This document shows, piece by piece, positions 1 to 11,490 of a stretch of DNA of 64,000 nucleotides; within the stretch, counting starts at the first letter, position 1, and every line of letters begins with the position of its first letter. A program made the position numbers and the translations under genes. Below the pieces are notes generated by a model. It was not told where the DNA came from. It saw nothing but the letters and a program-made list of their open reading frames with translations, and searched no databases. The DNA lies in assembly GCF_030272615.1 (NCBI RefSeq), contig NC_081415.1, positions 234,266,803 through 234,330,802 on the forward strand, in the 5' to 3' direction. The stretch comes from Cryptomeria japonica. Taxonomy: Eukaryota > Streptophyta > Pinopsida > Cupressales > Cupressaceae.

Positions 1-548
1 TTACTTGGGTAAAGTTGTTAACTGCTTCTACTCTCTATCATTAACTCGCTACAATTTTTTCTGATCCAATCCTTGTGTATGAACATCTTTGCTTATGGAC
101 TATGAGAGGTCACTTTGTGGTTTGAGATCTTTATAATCTTAGTGTGTTGCTATGATTGTAATCTCTGCATCCTTTAACCCTTCATGACCTTGTACGTCAT
201 CTCTGACCTATAACTAGTCATTGTACTATAGTAGAATGCATAATGGCTACCTATCTTCATCAGGGCTTTGCATGTTACTTCTATCATTTTCCTCACTCTC
301 ATATCCATGCTTTATCAAGGTCTTCATTACCCAAATAGTCCCTCTTGGTTGTGTTTGTATGTTGTTAAAATATATGGGATTGTTGATTTTGTATATTGTT
401 AGAATATATAGTTTACCATAGTTAGTTAGTCATTGAGGTAAGGAGTTAAATATGGGTAGTTCAATATTTGAGAAAGCTTATCAAATCCTATTCCATATTT
501 GCAATGCTCTATATTCTCTAATGGCAATTTTTTTTTTTTAAATATAGC
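1..548. other. Intergenic, no gene seen
   Basis: Non-coding AT-rich sequence. A 66-codon open frame at 221-421 is rich in Leu, Tyr and Ser, has no recognisable motif, and reads as chance. The stretch ends in a short T run at 529-538, just before the CACTA-like block. Confidence 0.5.
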
Positions 549-1150
549 TTGTTTGTCAGAACTCTGACGGACATGCCCAACATAGGCCTTGACGAGAGTG
601 TTGTATCTACAATGAAATATTTCATTGCAAACACAACACTCTCATCGGAGCTTCCTTGCATCTGTTGTCAGAATTCCAACAAAAAAGGACACTATGTTTC
701 AACAAGAATGTTGTACCTACGACGAAAAATTTTCGTTGCAGGTGCACCATTCCCGTCGAAGCTTCCTTGTATTTGTTTTTGGAATTTCGATAAAAAAGGG
801 CACTATGCTCCGACGGGAATGGTGTGCCTGCAATGAAAAATTTAGTTGCAGGTGCACCATTCTCGTCGAAGCATAATGCCCTTTTTTGTCGAAATTCCAA
901 CGAAAAATCCAGTGAATGGTTCGTCGGAAGATTAGCGACTTCATCAAAATTCCAACGAATTAGACCGCCACATTATGTGTCAACTTTCGACAAAGAAGAT
1001 ATCAGAATTTCGATGAACATTTGTTCGTCGAATAACCCGACAAAATTTTAGCGATGAAATTTTTTTCGTCGTTTCGTCTAATCTATGACAATAATATGTC
1101 GAAATTATGATGATCTAGTTCGTCAGAAAATGACCCCAAATGTGTTAGTG
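549..1150. mobile_element. CACTA-like transposon terminal region
   Basis: The block is built of short degenerate repeats in both orientations around the cores GACGAA/TTCGTC and GTCGAAATTCC, including a large imperfect fold-back between about 600 and 900. It ends in TGTTAGTG at 1143-1150, so the opposite strand begins CACTAACA. Plant En/Spm (CACTA) elements begin with CACTA and carry dense inverted sub-terminal repeats of this kind, to which transposase binds. I did not find the other CACTA end or a transposase, so this is either one end of a larger element that leaves the window on the left or a non-autonomous remnant. The open frames over it in both strands follow from the repeats and are not genes. 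Confidence 0.5.
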
Positions 1151-1688
1151 TCTTCTTCCACATTTTGCATACATTTGCTATATGATTTGTCTGCAATTGG
1201 CATAGTAATAAGTCATCACAAAATCTAGTTAATAGAGAATATTGCAAGGATTTTATCAAATACGGTTCATCTAGTAAGGAGAATCAATACTTTTCTTTGT
1301 GTCAAGGGAAGCTCCTTGCTCATGGTCTGCCCTTTCCGTGAACACAATTATAACATAATCACTTGCAGACATGAGTATAGGGATGTAAAAATGAGAACAC
1401 AATTTCAATGCAGGGTAGACTAATAAATGAATGAGAGAAATGCATATTAAAAATTAATTTAAAAAGAAAAATAATATTTGGAAATCTACCAAATATTATC
1501 AGCAACCGCCTCTTAATATATTTTAATCAGTGTCCAACATGTGAGACCTTGCTACCCATTGAATTATATCAAATAATACAAAATTTTCCACATGTTGAAG
1601 TCAATAAGGATTTGAAGTTTGAGAAAAAGAAGGGTTCGCCTTTCAGACAATAGTCCACTATGCGTGGAAATGAAGCCATTGTTTCTTG
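1151..1688. other. Intergenic, possible promoter side of the PRMT6-like exon
   Basis: No coding potential seen. The end nearest the PRMT6-like exon holds a run of mixed-composition sequence that could be a promoter, but only the TATA-like site at 1689 can be named. Confidence 0.35.
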
Positions 1689-1696
1689 TATAAATA
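1689..1696 (+). promoter_or_regulatory. TATA-box candidate upstream of PRMT6-like exon
   Basis: TATAAATA lies about 115 bases before the first ATG of the open frame at 1805. Spacing and sequence suit a plant core promoter, but such 8-mers are frequent in AT-rich DNA. Confidence 0.3.
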
Positions 1697-1804
1697 AAGA
1701 GATAGGTGGAGCAGCGGAGCCATGTCAAAAGTGAGGCACATTGATCAAACTATTAATGGTTTAAACCATCATTCTCTACTCTTAAGAATATCCCAAAACC
1801 CCAT

Positions 1805-2098
1805 TTGCTTTCTTCTGCAAATCACATTTTTAACCGTTTGAAAGCTGGAAGTTGGAGGGAGTATATATATACAGTGATATTATATATAATGTACATATCA
1901 GCAACCATGATCAGCGGCCACAAATGTGCTAGATTTAACCGCTCTTACAACAACCTCAGAAGTAGTAAGAATTCAACAGAGTCCAGGCTTTCTTGGGCTG
2001 CTGAACAACAGGGAAGAACTTGTATTAGTAGAAGCGAAAATGATGCTTTGTATTTCGGTTCATATGCCCATGTCAGAATTCATGAAGAAATGATCAAG
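1805..2098 (+). pseudogene. PRMT6-like first exon (arginine methyltransferase fragment)
   Basis: The open frame (1805-2227) has a variable N-terminal part and then, near residues 78-98, the segment ALYFGSYAHVRIHEEMIK. This closely matches the start of the catalytic region of plant protein arginine N-methyltransferase 6 (YF-SYAH-x-x-IHEEMIK), which precedes the SAM-binding domain. The match stops exactly at AAG followed by GTGAGC at 2099-2104, a good 5' splice donor, so this looks like exon 1 and the remaining codons to 2227 are intron read-through. No downstream exon with the SAM motif (GCGTG) was found on the plus strand. Either the gene has a very long intron leaving the window, or this is an exon fragment left by duplication or transposon capture. 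A start at 1892 (MISGHK) is as likely as 1805. Confidence 0.55.
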
Positions 2099-2227
2099 GT
2101 GAGCATTCTGGCCCAGTTATTTATTGTTGATTTTTTGGTCGGAGAGGTGAGAGTCAATTCTGAAGTGCATATGACAGTAGAAAACAATTGTTATTTTCAA
2201 GTTGGAAAGATGATATGGTTGCAATAG

Positions 2228-4204
2228 AACAAGAAAGAAATGTGCAAAGAGATAAAATTATAAAGTTGTAAACCCTAACAAATCTGCCATAACCAGGAAA
2301 AAATTACCGAATCAGAGGGAGAATAACCCTAAAAATAACAACTAACAGAAAAAATGCAAATACCACAAGTAGTAAAGCTAAGATGAGAAATTCCATTACT
2401 GTAAAGTATAAAATCTTCATTGTAGCCGATCACTGTGCGTTCTCTTGGCTGTCTTCCAGATGAATCCGCATGGGGTTTCATTATCTGATTACGACAGATT
2501 TAGCTATGCTTCAAGCACCTTCCAGAACTTTTGGCAAAACATTTGTTTTTTTAAATGTTGTAATCTGATTGGATAGCCAAAAAAGTTTCTTTTTAATAAA
2601 AAAAAATTAATGGCCTCATAATTAGAGAAAATGATTTATTGAACTAATTGTTAAATATTTTTAATATTGAAACATTTGAAAAACAATACAAAGCTAAAAA
2701 ATACTGTAATTTGATTGGATAGCCAAAAATTATTTTTGCATCCAACGGATGCTATAGTTACCTACCTATCAGCAGGAACTAACAAAGATTGAATAAATTA
2801 TTTTAATTTGATGTGATAAATATATCTAAATTTTGTTAATTCTAATTAAGATTGTGTGGCTTTTTTTTCAACATTTTAAACATTGATATAATGTTCTATA
2901 ATTTGTACACTACACTTATTGGATTAGATGAGCAAGCTTTTTGGATATTTTATATCATGAAAATGCCTACCAATAAAACCAATATTAGTGGAGTTTATGG
3001 CTCTCCTAAAAAATAATATGACATTATAATAATTATAGAGTAGCTTAAAAATCTCATTTGGATTGTATTTTTTAATTGTTTTGTTCAAATAGTTTCCACA
3101 TTACAAGTCAATTAAAATCCATGCCATTGGATCTAGGAAATCTATTTTGAGTTTAATATTAGATTGAAGCTTAGGACTTGTAAATATGTTCTCAAGGGGC
3201 TAAGTGGTGCTTATGCCATATAAAATTTTGCTACAATGATATTACATCTTGTATATGATTGACAACTTTGTTTCTAATAATGATATAGTAGCAAATTACA
3301 TTATTATTTTATAGTCCACACCTTTGATGCATATTTTGTTGTGCATGTATTTTAAGATGCTTAATGTGAGAGATAAAGCGTTTTTGTTCTTTGCAATCAT
3401 ACATCATGTTGTGTCGAAGAAGGAATCTTCATAGGAATTTGAAATGAATAGAGTTGTCAATGCAAGAAAACCCCCACAAAAGACTCTACCATCAACTATA
3501 TTTGAGATTTATACTACCACTTCTCAATTCTTACTATTAACCTTCTTCGGAACTTTCCATATATCCATCTCAACCCATACTACTTAAACCACATAAATTT
3601 AACCTCCATAAATTGAAGACCTTGTGTGGCAATAACATCCATTTGCCTATATCAAAATTTGTCTTTGAAGCTTCAAGACATATACCCCTATAAACAATTA
3701 TTTTAGCAGACACATTATATGCCTTCTATGTTATTTGAAAAATATGATATGGATTAAGATATAAAAACCATGGAAAGTAGATATGATATTAATAATCTAA
3801 ATCTTTAAATAAGAATGAGCTTTTATTATACAAGTGATATAAATGAATTTTTGTTTAGTTTGGAGTAGAGTGAGAATCAACATTTCTTCTTGTAGAATCA
3901 TGGATAATATTTGGCCATAATCAAACCAGGTAGGTGTCATTGCACCATAGTATTAACTTCTATTTACTTGGCTTGATTTATAATGATGATATTTTTGTAG
4001 GACTATAATTTATTATTCAATCCAGCCAATACCAAATCAATGAGATTATGAATTCAAATCATTAGAATGATCTAACATCAATCCTTAATACTTTCCTTTT
4101 GATGACAAAGCATAAGTGAATGTTACATAGAATTTAATATGGTTCAATTTGATTGGACATCATATTTCTTGACAATAACCGTGGTAGAATTTATTTATAA
4201 GTTA
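2228..4204. other. AT-rich intergenic region with a short dispersed repeat
   Basis: No gene recognised. A direct repeat with core GATTGGATAGCCAAAA occurs at about 2559-2584 and 2705-2730, set in runs of A and T, probably ends of a small unnamed repeat. The stretch next to 4204 may include further decayed copia sequence on the minus strand, but the frame is too broken to call. Confidence 0.4.
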
Positions 4205-4465
4205 ATCCTAAAAATCTGAAAAATATAAAATATCATCAAGGGTTTTAATCATTCCATCATTTAAACATGACTTTACGTTTCCTTTACTAACAATCTTCTT
4301 AGCATTTTTATCACCAAGAAAAACATTACCCCCATCATAAGCTAAATAGGTAGAAAACCATTGCTTATGAGGATTCATATGGCAGGGGCAATCTAAATCA
4401 ATAAACCAAGTGTCATTACTAATAGTATTGACTAAAATAAATAAAACATTGTAGCATAAATTTAT
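4205..4465 (-). pseudogene. Ty1/copia protease relic
   Basis: The minus strand has an open stretch of about 85 codons reading NDTWFIDLDCPCHMNPHKQW and continuing with FSTY, DGGNVFLGD and a C-terminal TLDDILYFSDF. This follows the order of a copia-type aspartic protease (W-x-x-DSGAS-x-H-M-x-P-x-K-x-WF, then DGG-x-V-x-x-GD, then T-L-x-D-V-x-Y-V-P). The catalytic D-S/T-G triplet is replaced by DLD, so the enzyme would be dead. Integrase and RT are not recognisable on either side, so this is an old fragment. Confidence 0.6.
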
Positions 4466-4789
4466 TTAAGGTCTTATACAATTTACACCATTTTTTGTGC
4501 TCTTACCTTGGTGTGTTTTCTCTTAGATCTTATCCAAGCCTATTTCTGGCATTTATGTTGCAAAATTGATGTCATATGTTTGCATGGTGATCTGAACCTC
4601 TATCACAAACTAATTGCACCTCATCCTTGGCTTGTTCACCTTGTTTTTGGTGGACAGGGGTATTTGGGGTGCCCATGTCCCTCAAAAATAGGCCCAAATT
4701 TTAACATGTTGGTGCTTGGTTCTTGTCAGTTAGTTCTCGATCACAATGCCTCAATATGACCATTGGAGGTTGGCCTAGTTTGCAAACAA

Positions 4790-5550
4790 ACTTGAGAACC
4801 CTATATAAGAGAATTCTTCCAATTTATTTTCACATCCACCCATCATCTATCATCACAAGCATTCATATGTTATCTACATCAAGGTGACATTTCATCCCAC
4901 CATATCCTTCAAAGCATTCTTTAGATCTAGACACCATGGAGCAACAAATTACAACAATATTCATGCAAGCATGTGTTTACATGCGTAGGTAGGATGATCT
5001 AAAGACACAATTGTGGATTCGGGAAGAGTAGATAAAAACATACAGGTTTAGATTTTGTAGAGGCAAAAAGTGGAGGATAAGGTCACCCAAAGCATCTGTC
5101 TGGCAAGTTTTTGGCAAAACTTCAGGAAAACTATCAGAATGATATCTTGATCCTAAAACTACATTTATTGTCCACATCCAACACCTCAAGGATAGGGTTG
5201 TCCTGAGCACCATCGTCCAACAATTTTGAGCCCAACTTTCAAACATGAGTTCCTCTCAACTTCCTATTCCAAATTTGTATTCATGTTTGCATATCAAATC
5301 TAAAATTGTTTGTGCATGTTGATTATTGTCAATTTCACACATTTATCCCTAGATCTTTCATCCAATTTACATCTTTTTGTAGCTCATTTTCACCTCAAAC
5401 AAAGATAGAAACAAAAATCAATCAACATTCACCCACTTGGGATTGATTCTATTGGTTTCACCCCTCTTTAATGTAATAGAGGTTTGAAATAGGTTCATTC
5501 CTTGTTTATATAACTAACCAACAAGTATCTATTTCCTACCCATTACATTT
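4790..5550 (+). mobile_element. Probable 5' LTR of a gypsy-type relic
   Basis: A clear core-promoter motif, TATATAAG (4802-4809), is followed about 750 bases on by CATTACA and then TTTGGTGAACTCAAC at 5548. That second motif closely matches the E2 LTR/internal junction at 46554 (TTTGGTGAACCCGAT), so the LTR probably ends near 5547. The left edge of the LTR was not found. The open frame on the minus strand here (4977-5246) has no known motif. Confidence 0.4.
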
Positions 5551-5893
5551 TGGTGAACTCAACACTTCTAGCATTTTGCATATTTTTTATTATGTATTTT
5601 AGAATCTAATTTTTCATAATGGAATTCACTAAATATAATTGGTTTTCTATTTCACATGTGATTACATTTCTCATTAGCTACTTTTATCAAAATCATGTGT
5701 TGACTAATAGCTCCTTTCGCTTTATGTTGCATGCATTCATTCATACAAAAATAACATATTGCATTATGAGGGTTTTAAATATTTATCTTACATTCAACTT
5801 ATTTCTCAAAGCTTTCATATATATTTCATGCTACTATATGATTTTTTTTAAAGAGATCAATAAAATATTTAGATTTCATAAAAGCTTTGGTAA

Positions 5894-6540
5894 ATGCTTT
5901 CAAATGGATCCCTTGCTAACCTTAGAGATGATATTGAAATGAATCATACGTGTACCTCTCCTAGAGTATTTTTTATTCATGAGGAAAGAATTAATACTCC
6001 AATAAATTATCTCTCCAATGGAGATGCAACATTGAAGAGTAGTATTGAATACTCTTCTCACAAAGGTACTTTGGTGCAACAGGGACAAGGTAAGCATGTT
6101 AGTCTTGGTACATCTATCACTCTAGATCCTTCTTATTCTCCAAGATCTTATCTTAATCACTAACACACGTTGAGACAAGATGATGTTATGTGTTTTATTC
6201 ATGACCTATCTCCTAACATAACATTGAGTAAAGATGAAGCTTTAGATGATGAGAATGCCTCTTCACAGCCTAAAAAAGTGGACATGAATAGTGGTGATAG
6301 AAATGAAAATCTTCCTACAAAGGATAGTCCATCTTCATCTATTCATCTCTTTGACCCTTCAACATATCCTTAGAGAACAAATTTAAAAGAAGTCCATAAT
6401 GAAAGTCCTTCACAATTGAAAATATTTTATAAGGCTGGTTATGGTATGACTCCTAAACAAGGCTATCATGGACAAGGTCTTGGAAAGTTAGAACAAGGAA
6501 TCAAGGTCCCTATAGATACTCCCTCACAATGCACTAGATA
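5894..6540 (+). pseudogene. Gypsy polyprotein relic with G-patch motif
   Basis: One reading frame runs from 5894 to about 6540 and is broken by stops at 6161 and 6371. The hydrophilic N-terminal part has no motif. The C-terminal part contains GYHGQGLGKLEQGIKVPI (about 6454-6510), a G-patch-like signature (G-[YF]-x-G-x-G-L-G). The same motif lies between protease and RT in the Tat-type elements at 56830 and 62470, so this is probably the same polyprotein region from an older relative. The LTR-like sequence upstream supports this. RT sequence after 6540 could not be recognised. Confidence 0.5.
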
Positions 6541-8049
6541 AAGCATATGATATCCTTACTCATTACCTCAAACATGATTGTGAGGAAATTAGTGGATCAA
6601 CTAAAAGTCATTCATTTAAGAGTTAAAGTGCGAGCACATGGACTATCTAGACTAGGGAGCTTGCATGTTTATGTCAATTTTGCATTTCATGTGATCGGGA
6701 AGCATGTGAGAATAAATAATGGGTTGAACAATGGAAGTAAAGGTTGTTGACACCTACACAAACACATGATCAACATGAACAACAATTAAAGGATTAAAGG
6801 CAATAATCAAGTGTTTGCATCGAATCAGTATGACTGTGTTCCAAACCTTGTACAAAAAGGTAATTTAATTTTTATTTAATTTATTTTATATATATATATA
6901 TATATGAATGCATGTATGTCTAGGTCAAATTATATGTCACACAAGTTGTTTAATTAAAAAAAAATTCTAGGACATGTGTATGTTGTTGTGGAGAAATAGA
7001 GTATTGGCTGGCTCAATGTGTTGAGACAAAAAATATGTTAATTTTTCCTTGAGAAGATAATGATGGCTATAAGTATCCAACAAGTTCATAGTGGTTGTTG
7101 GCACTTAGCTACAAAATATATCTAATAAGGAAGAATGGTTTTCTTGCATTCGAAGATTATGAAACACATATGAATATTATAAACTACTAACATTTGGTTG
7201 TGGTAAAAAATATAAAAACTAGTAAGATATCAAAGAGGGCCTATTAATAAAGGGTTATGGACAATTTCTATGGAAGAACGTGAGACAATAAAAGACGCAT
7301 TGCAAAAAAGAGATGATGCAAATGGTACAATGGAATAGCTAAACATAGGTAAGTATATATATTTTTATATATTTAAATACAATTTTTTATGATATTGATA
7401 TTGCTTATACATAGTGTTAAAATTTATTTATTGTCATTTTGGATCCTTAAGAAATCCTCTTTTTTTCCCTTAATCCATTCTCTCCGGACTCTTTAAGCCA
7501 TCATCTTACCTAAGACCTTACATCATCTTTGACCCCAGAGATAGTGGATCCCTTATGTTTTTTTTCATATATATGTTTTGTGACCATCATCCTTTGCTTT
7601 GTCCTTTCCTGGGGGCATCTCATTGTGGTAATATGCTTGTCTTTTAGAAGCATGGTATCTTAAAGCAATTGCTCCCAATAAGGCATATGCAATTACTTTA
7701 ATGTGAGGGCATACACTCTACTCAATGATACATTATGTGCACACCATGAAATGTTTTCATACGAGCAAGTTACTTTGCAAATTGATCCTTTTGCTTTGTA
7801 ATTATGTATTTTTCTTTTTCATGACCCATACTAAGCAAATCTTACTAGGCTAGTGTAGTCATGTGTTCTCTCTCCTTCTCCTTTCTTATGTTGTCCCTTT
7901 TATCTCGATATTAGAGACGTAAGATCCTAAAGTCCTTGGGGGCTTAGTGTGCTTGTCTCTTTGATATCTTGATAGAATTTTTTCAATGCAACTTTGCACT
8001 TTACCATGAGTATGCTTAGTTTCATGCTCCCACTAAAGTGGGAGCTAAA
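6541..8049. other. Decayed retroelement/intergenic DNA
   Basis: No gene. TGTTGACACC at about 6747 resembles the start of the E3 LTR (TGTAGACACT) and could mark a 3' LTR of the relic to its left. A short (TA)n run lies at about 6886-6905. The rest is non-coding. Confidence 0.3.
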
Positions 8050-8772
8050 TGAAGCATCCTAAATTGTACTCACCTACAATTATGTCCTCACCTAGGCCTC
8101 ACCTTGGCGTTTCGATTTCTAAGGCCTAATTGCAATGCTAATTTTGCTCACACCACCTATCTACCTTGCATTTTCATCATCTTGCCAATTCTCCCCCCAT
8201 TTTGGAGTCCTGATTTCTAGGACTAGAACGTGGTACACCCTGGTCCAAGATTAGGACAAGGGCATACCATGCCCTGGGCCTCTTAATTAGGCCCCAAATT
8301 AAAGCCTCATAATGGTCATCACTAATTAGCGAGAATTTGGATCTCGTGTCGACCTACTTTGAAAATTTGATTTGATTTTCAGGCTAGCAAGTATAAAAGG
8401 AGGTCTACCCCTCTCATTTGAATTGAACCAAAATCAAGATCTCAATTACAGTCTAGCAATTCCACGTGAGCAAGCAATCAGTCATTCATCAAGCATTGGA
8501 GAAAAAGTGAGTCAAGTTCAAACATTGAAGATGGCAGTCATGATGATCAATGTTTTATTAAGACACCCTAAATGAAAGCCTAAAAGCTTTGTTTGAAGAC
8601 AAACAAAACTTTATCAAGGTAAATATTGTGGTTTCAAGCATTGCATTTTAGATTCAATTTTTCCCTCAAAAGGAAAGTACTTTGTTATAGTCTTTTATTA
8701 CATTTTTCAATTCAATTTCATGGTTAATTCCAAAACTAGGGTTTGACTTGAGGCAAACCCCTATTCCCAACA
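8050..8772 (+). mobile_element. LTR-like segment with TATA box
   Basis: A promoter-like organisation: TATAAAAG at 8392-8399 after a C/T-rich, conserved-looking upstream stretch, and a leader-like downstream part. It begins near TGAAGCATCC (8050) and could end at CCCAACA (8772), giving TG...CA ends, but no target duplication was found. It is probably a solo or truncated LTR. The two small open frames at 8372-8575 and 8792-8977 have no recognisable content. Confidence 0.3.
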
Positions 8773-9923
8773 CATTTCTATTTCTTTTTGTGTGCAAGAA
8801 ACAGGTGCGGAGCTGTACTCGGTAAATCTGACAGAGTCAATAGTGACGAACAGGTTTAGCTTTCAATGGTGGAAAATTTGGAGGAATCTATACTACTTGG
8901 TCCCAAAAAATCAGGTCAAACTTCTAAGAACAAGGCTGACACATCTTCTTTTGCCCATATCCAAGTTTGTGGCTTAGTGGGATATATGTAGCTTGTTGTT
9001 TCTATTATATTAATTGAATATTATTTTTCTCTAATTTCATAATTACATTAGAAATGCATCTAAGAAAGAGGATTATCAATACAAACTAGTTGAATCCAAT
9101 TAGGATCTAAGACCTTTCCCCATTTGGATTGAGCCTAGATCTATTAGGTTCAATCATCTTTCAATGTATTGGATTAATTTGGATATTTAGTGGTTTTACT
9201 ATCTCAATTGGTGAAACCCTAATTCCTATTTTTTCATACATTACAATTCGTTATAAATATTTTATACTATAAACTATGACCCTTGACCAACAAGTTGTGC
9301 AAATCTTGACTAGCATTACAATCTAAAACTTAATCAGGTAAATTATATAAAATGTGAGTTGTATAAATATTAATGATGGTTAATATAATCATGCAAAGAG
9401 GAATTAATAAACATGTGTGTAACCTTACCTCTATTGGGTAATGAAGTGAATACTACTTCAATAAGAATGGTAAATTAGTTAAACTTTTGATTGTAAATTA
9501 AGCAAAAATGGTGATAATGTAATGTAAAGGGATTTAAGTCCCTAGTTTCTTAGGTTAAACAATAACTACGAGTACTTTATAGAAGGGCATCTGTTAGAAA
9601 GTCCTACATGAGTACCAAGTTAGACCTAAGAAAACAAATAAGAAACAAATAAATGCTTTGGCCGAAGAAGTTCATTAAAATAATTAGAGAGAGGATTCTT
9701 TGAATTAAATTGAGTCACTTCATGGGTAAATGGGCATATGCATAGATATTTATGATTGGTAGCTTTAATAGGTTGCATGTGTTAGTTATTCCAATGTTGC
9801 GCATATTTCACACATATCAATCATGAGTTGCTAGACTCCAAGTGATGGGTCAGGATCTTCTCGTGAGGTAGCACAAGGAAGCATATTTCTTTGTGACTGG
9901 GTAGAATTTGTTTTGGTATGGTC
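8773..9923. other. Intergenic, no gene seen
   Basis: AT-rich non-coding sequence. The only landmark is TGGTC at 9919-9923, the left target duplication of the solo LTR that follows. Confidence 0.4.
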
Positions 9924-11485
9924 TGTTGGTCCCAACCGGTGTTGAGAGGGGAGGGGTGAATCAGCACTATATCGGTTTGTTCCAGATTTAAACTTAATCA
10001 AAACTTCTACTCAAACTTAACACTTACTAGTAAGCAGCATTAATAAGAAACATGCACACATAAAATAAAAAACACATGACTACCAAGATTTATCATGTGG
10101 AAACCCAAATGGGAGAAAACCACGATGTGAGTAGAAACTCACAAAATCTGCACTCTTCTGGAGTACGCTCTGTGAGGAGCCATCCATGTTAGGAGATTAC
10201 AAAGACATTGTTAGGTGCCACCCAGTTAAGAGATTTTCTTTAAGGCCTGTTAGAACCTTTACCCTATTAGAGGTAGTCTTGCTAAAGGACTTAGGATAAT
10301 CATTTAAGATGTCACCCAGTTAAGTGATTTTACAAAGGGACCTGTTAAAGTCCACCCGGTTAAGGGATTTTACTGTTGTAGTTATTAGAAAATAAAAGAG
10401 AGAATGATCTATTGTAATATCTACTCTTAGCTTAATCTGATCCAAATGAAGCTCTTCAGTTTGACCACCGGTTACACTTGCTCTGCACTCTACTGGTGCT
10501 CTGCATTACACTTGTCCTTCACACTATCCGAGCTCTACACACTCTCTTCACCACTCTATTATTCACTTAGCAATTCTTCCCTCTTCTCACCTTGTTGGAT
10601 CGCCTCTCTTCAAAATTGCACTTTGCAAATTTTACGATCAATCTTTTTGGTTTTTGCCAAAAACCTTTATACCATATTCTTGCAACACATACCCATTGAT
10701 TCCTCAATCAATTTACACCTAACACTTGGTAGATTTGAAATTAAAATCTTTCCAAATCTTCCGCACTCTCTCTGCACACTCTCCATCAATCTCGCCAGTA
10801 ACTCATCCTTATTTGCCTCTGCAATTCATAATTTCACCAACCTCTGGGTCGTGTTCTGGTTTTTTAATGCAAACTAGAAAATCTGCACAAATCTCGCCTT
10901 AACTGGTTAACTGTTGTAGACTTCACTATATGTTTGTTTGATGATATATCATCATGACTGACTCACCTCTGATCATCGCATCCAGCTTACCGGTCACCAC
11001 TCCGAGATTCTCGGTGGATAGCATTCTTCAACCTGTATCACCGGTTCATCGGTGTAACTCTTCATCTTTTTTCCGCTGGTCACTGATCATCAATCAGACT
11101 GATCACCTGTCTATCCAGAACGTTCTGGTCGTGCATAAGACTACTAAACTGCAATCCGAGTCACCTCTTGTGACTGCATCATCATTTCATCTGCCAGTTT
11201 TAAGAAACTGATCTCAACACCTATCAAGTTCTTGACTGACTGGTCAACTACTTTGTTTATCCTTCAACCGATTAGTTCTTCGACCAACACACTACTTAAG
11301 TGTGTCAATAATGCATATTAGGGAAGCACTGAACCCTCCATACTGATTGCAGTCATGAGTAAACCATTGTGGTTGACCACACCTCCTTGCCTATGAGTTT
11401 GGCCTTATTCACTAATAAGAGTTTGTCATCAACGACAATACTAACTGATGAATCGGTTGTGTCAACACCATCAGTTATGCCAACA
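9924..11485. mobile_element. Solo LTR (1562 bp) with perfect TGGTC target duplication
   Basis: The segment begins TGTTGG and ends CCAACA, a 6-bp inverted terminal match with canonical TG...CA ends, and is flanked by TGGTC at 9919-9923 and 11486-11490. These are the signs of an LTR left after LTR-LTR recombination. Inside are repeated motifs of the form (C)CCRGTTAAGNGATTT between about 10220 and 10370. Open frames at 10446-10877 and 10954-11211 are Ser/Leu/Thr-rich with no domain and look incidental. The intact TSD suggests a fairly recent insertion. A non-autonomous TRIM-like element is less likely, since no primer site or internal LTR pair was seen. Confidence 0.75.
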
Positions 11486-11490
11486 TGGTC

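Noticed and set aside
622-947. Overlapping open frames with repeated WCTC and SRRS segments
   Set aside because: They arise from the inverted repeats of the CACTA-like terminus.
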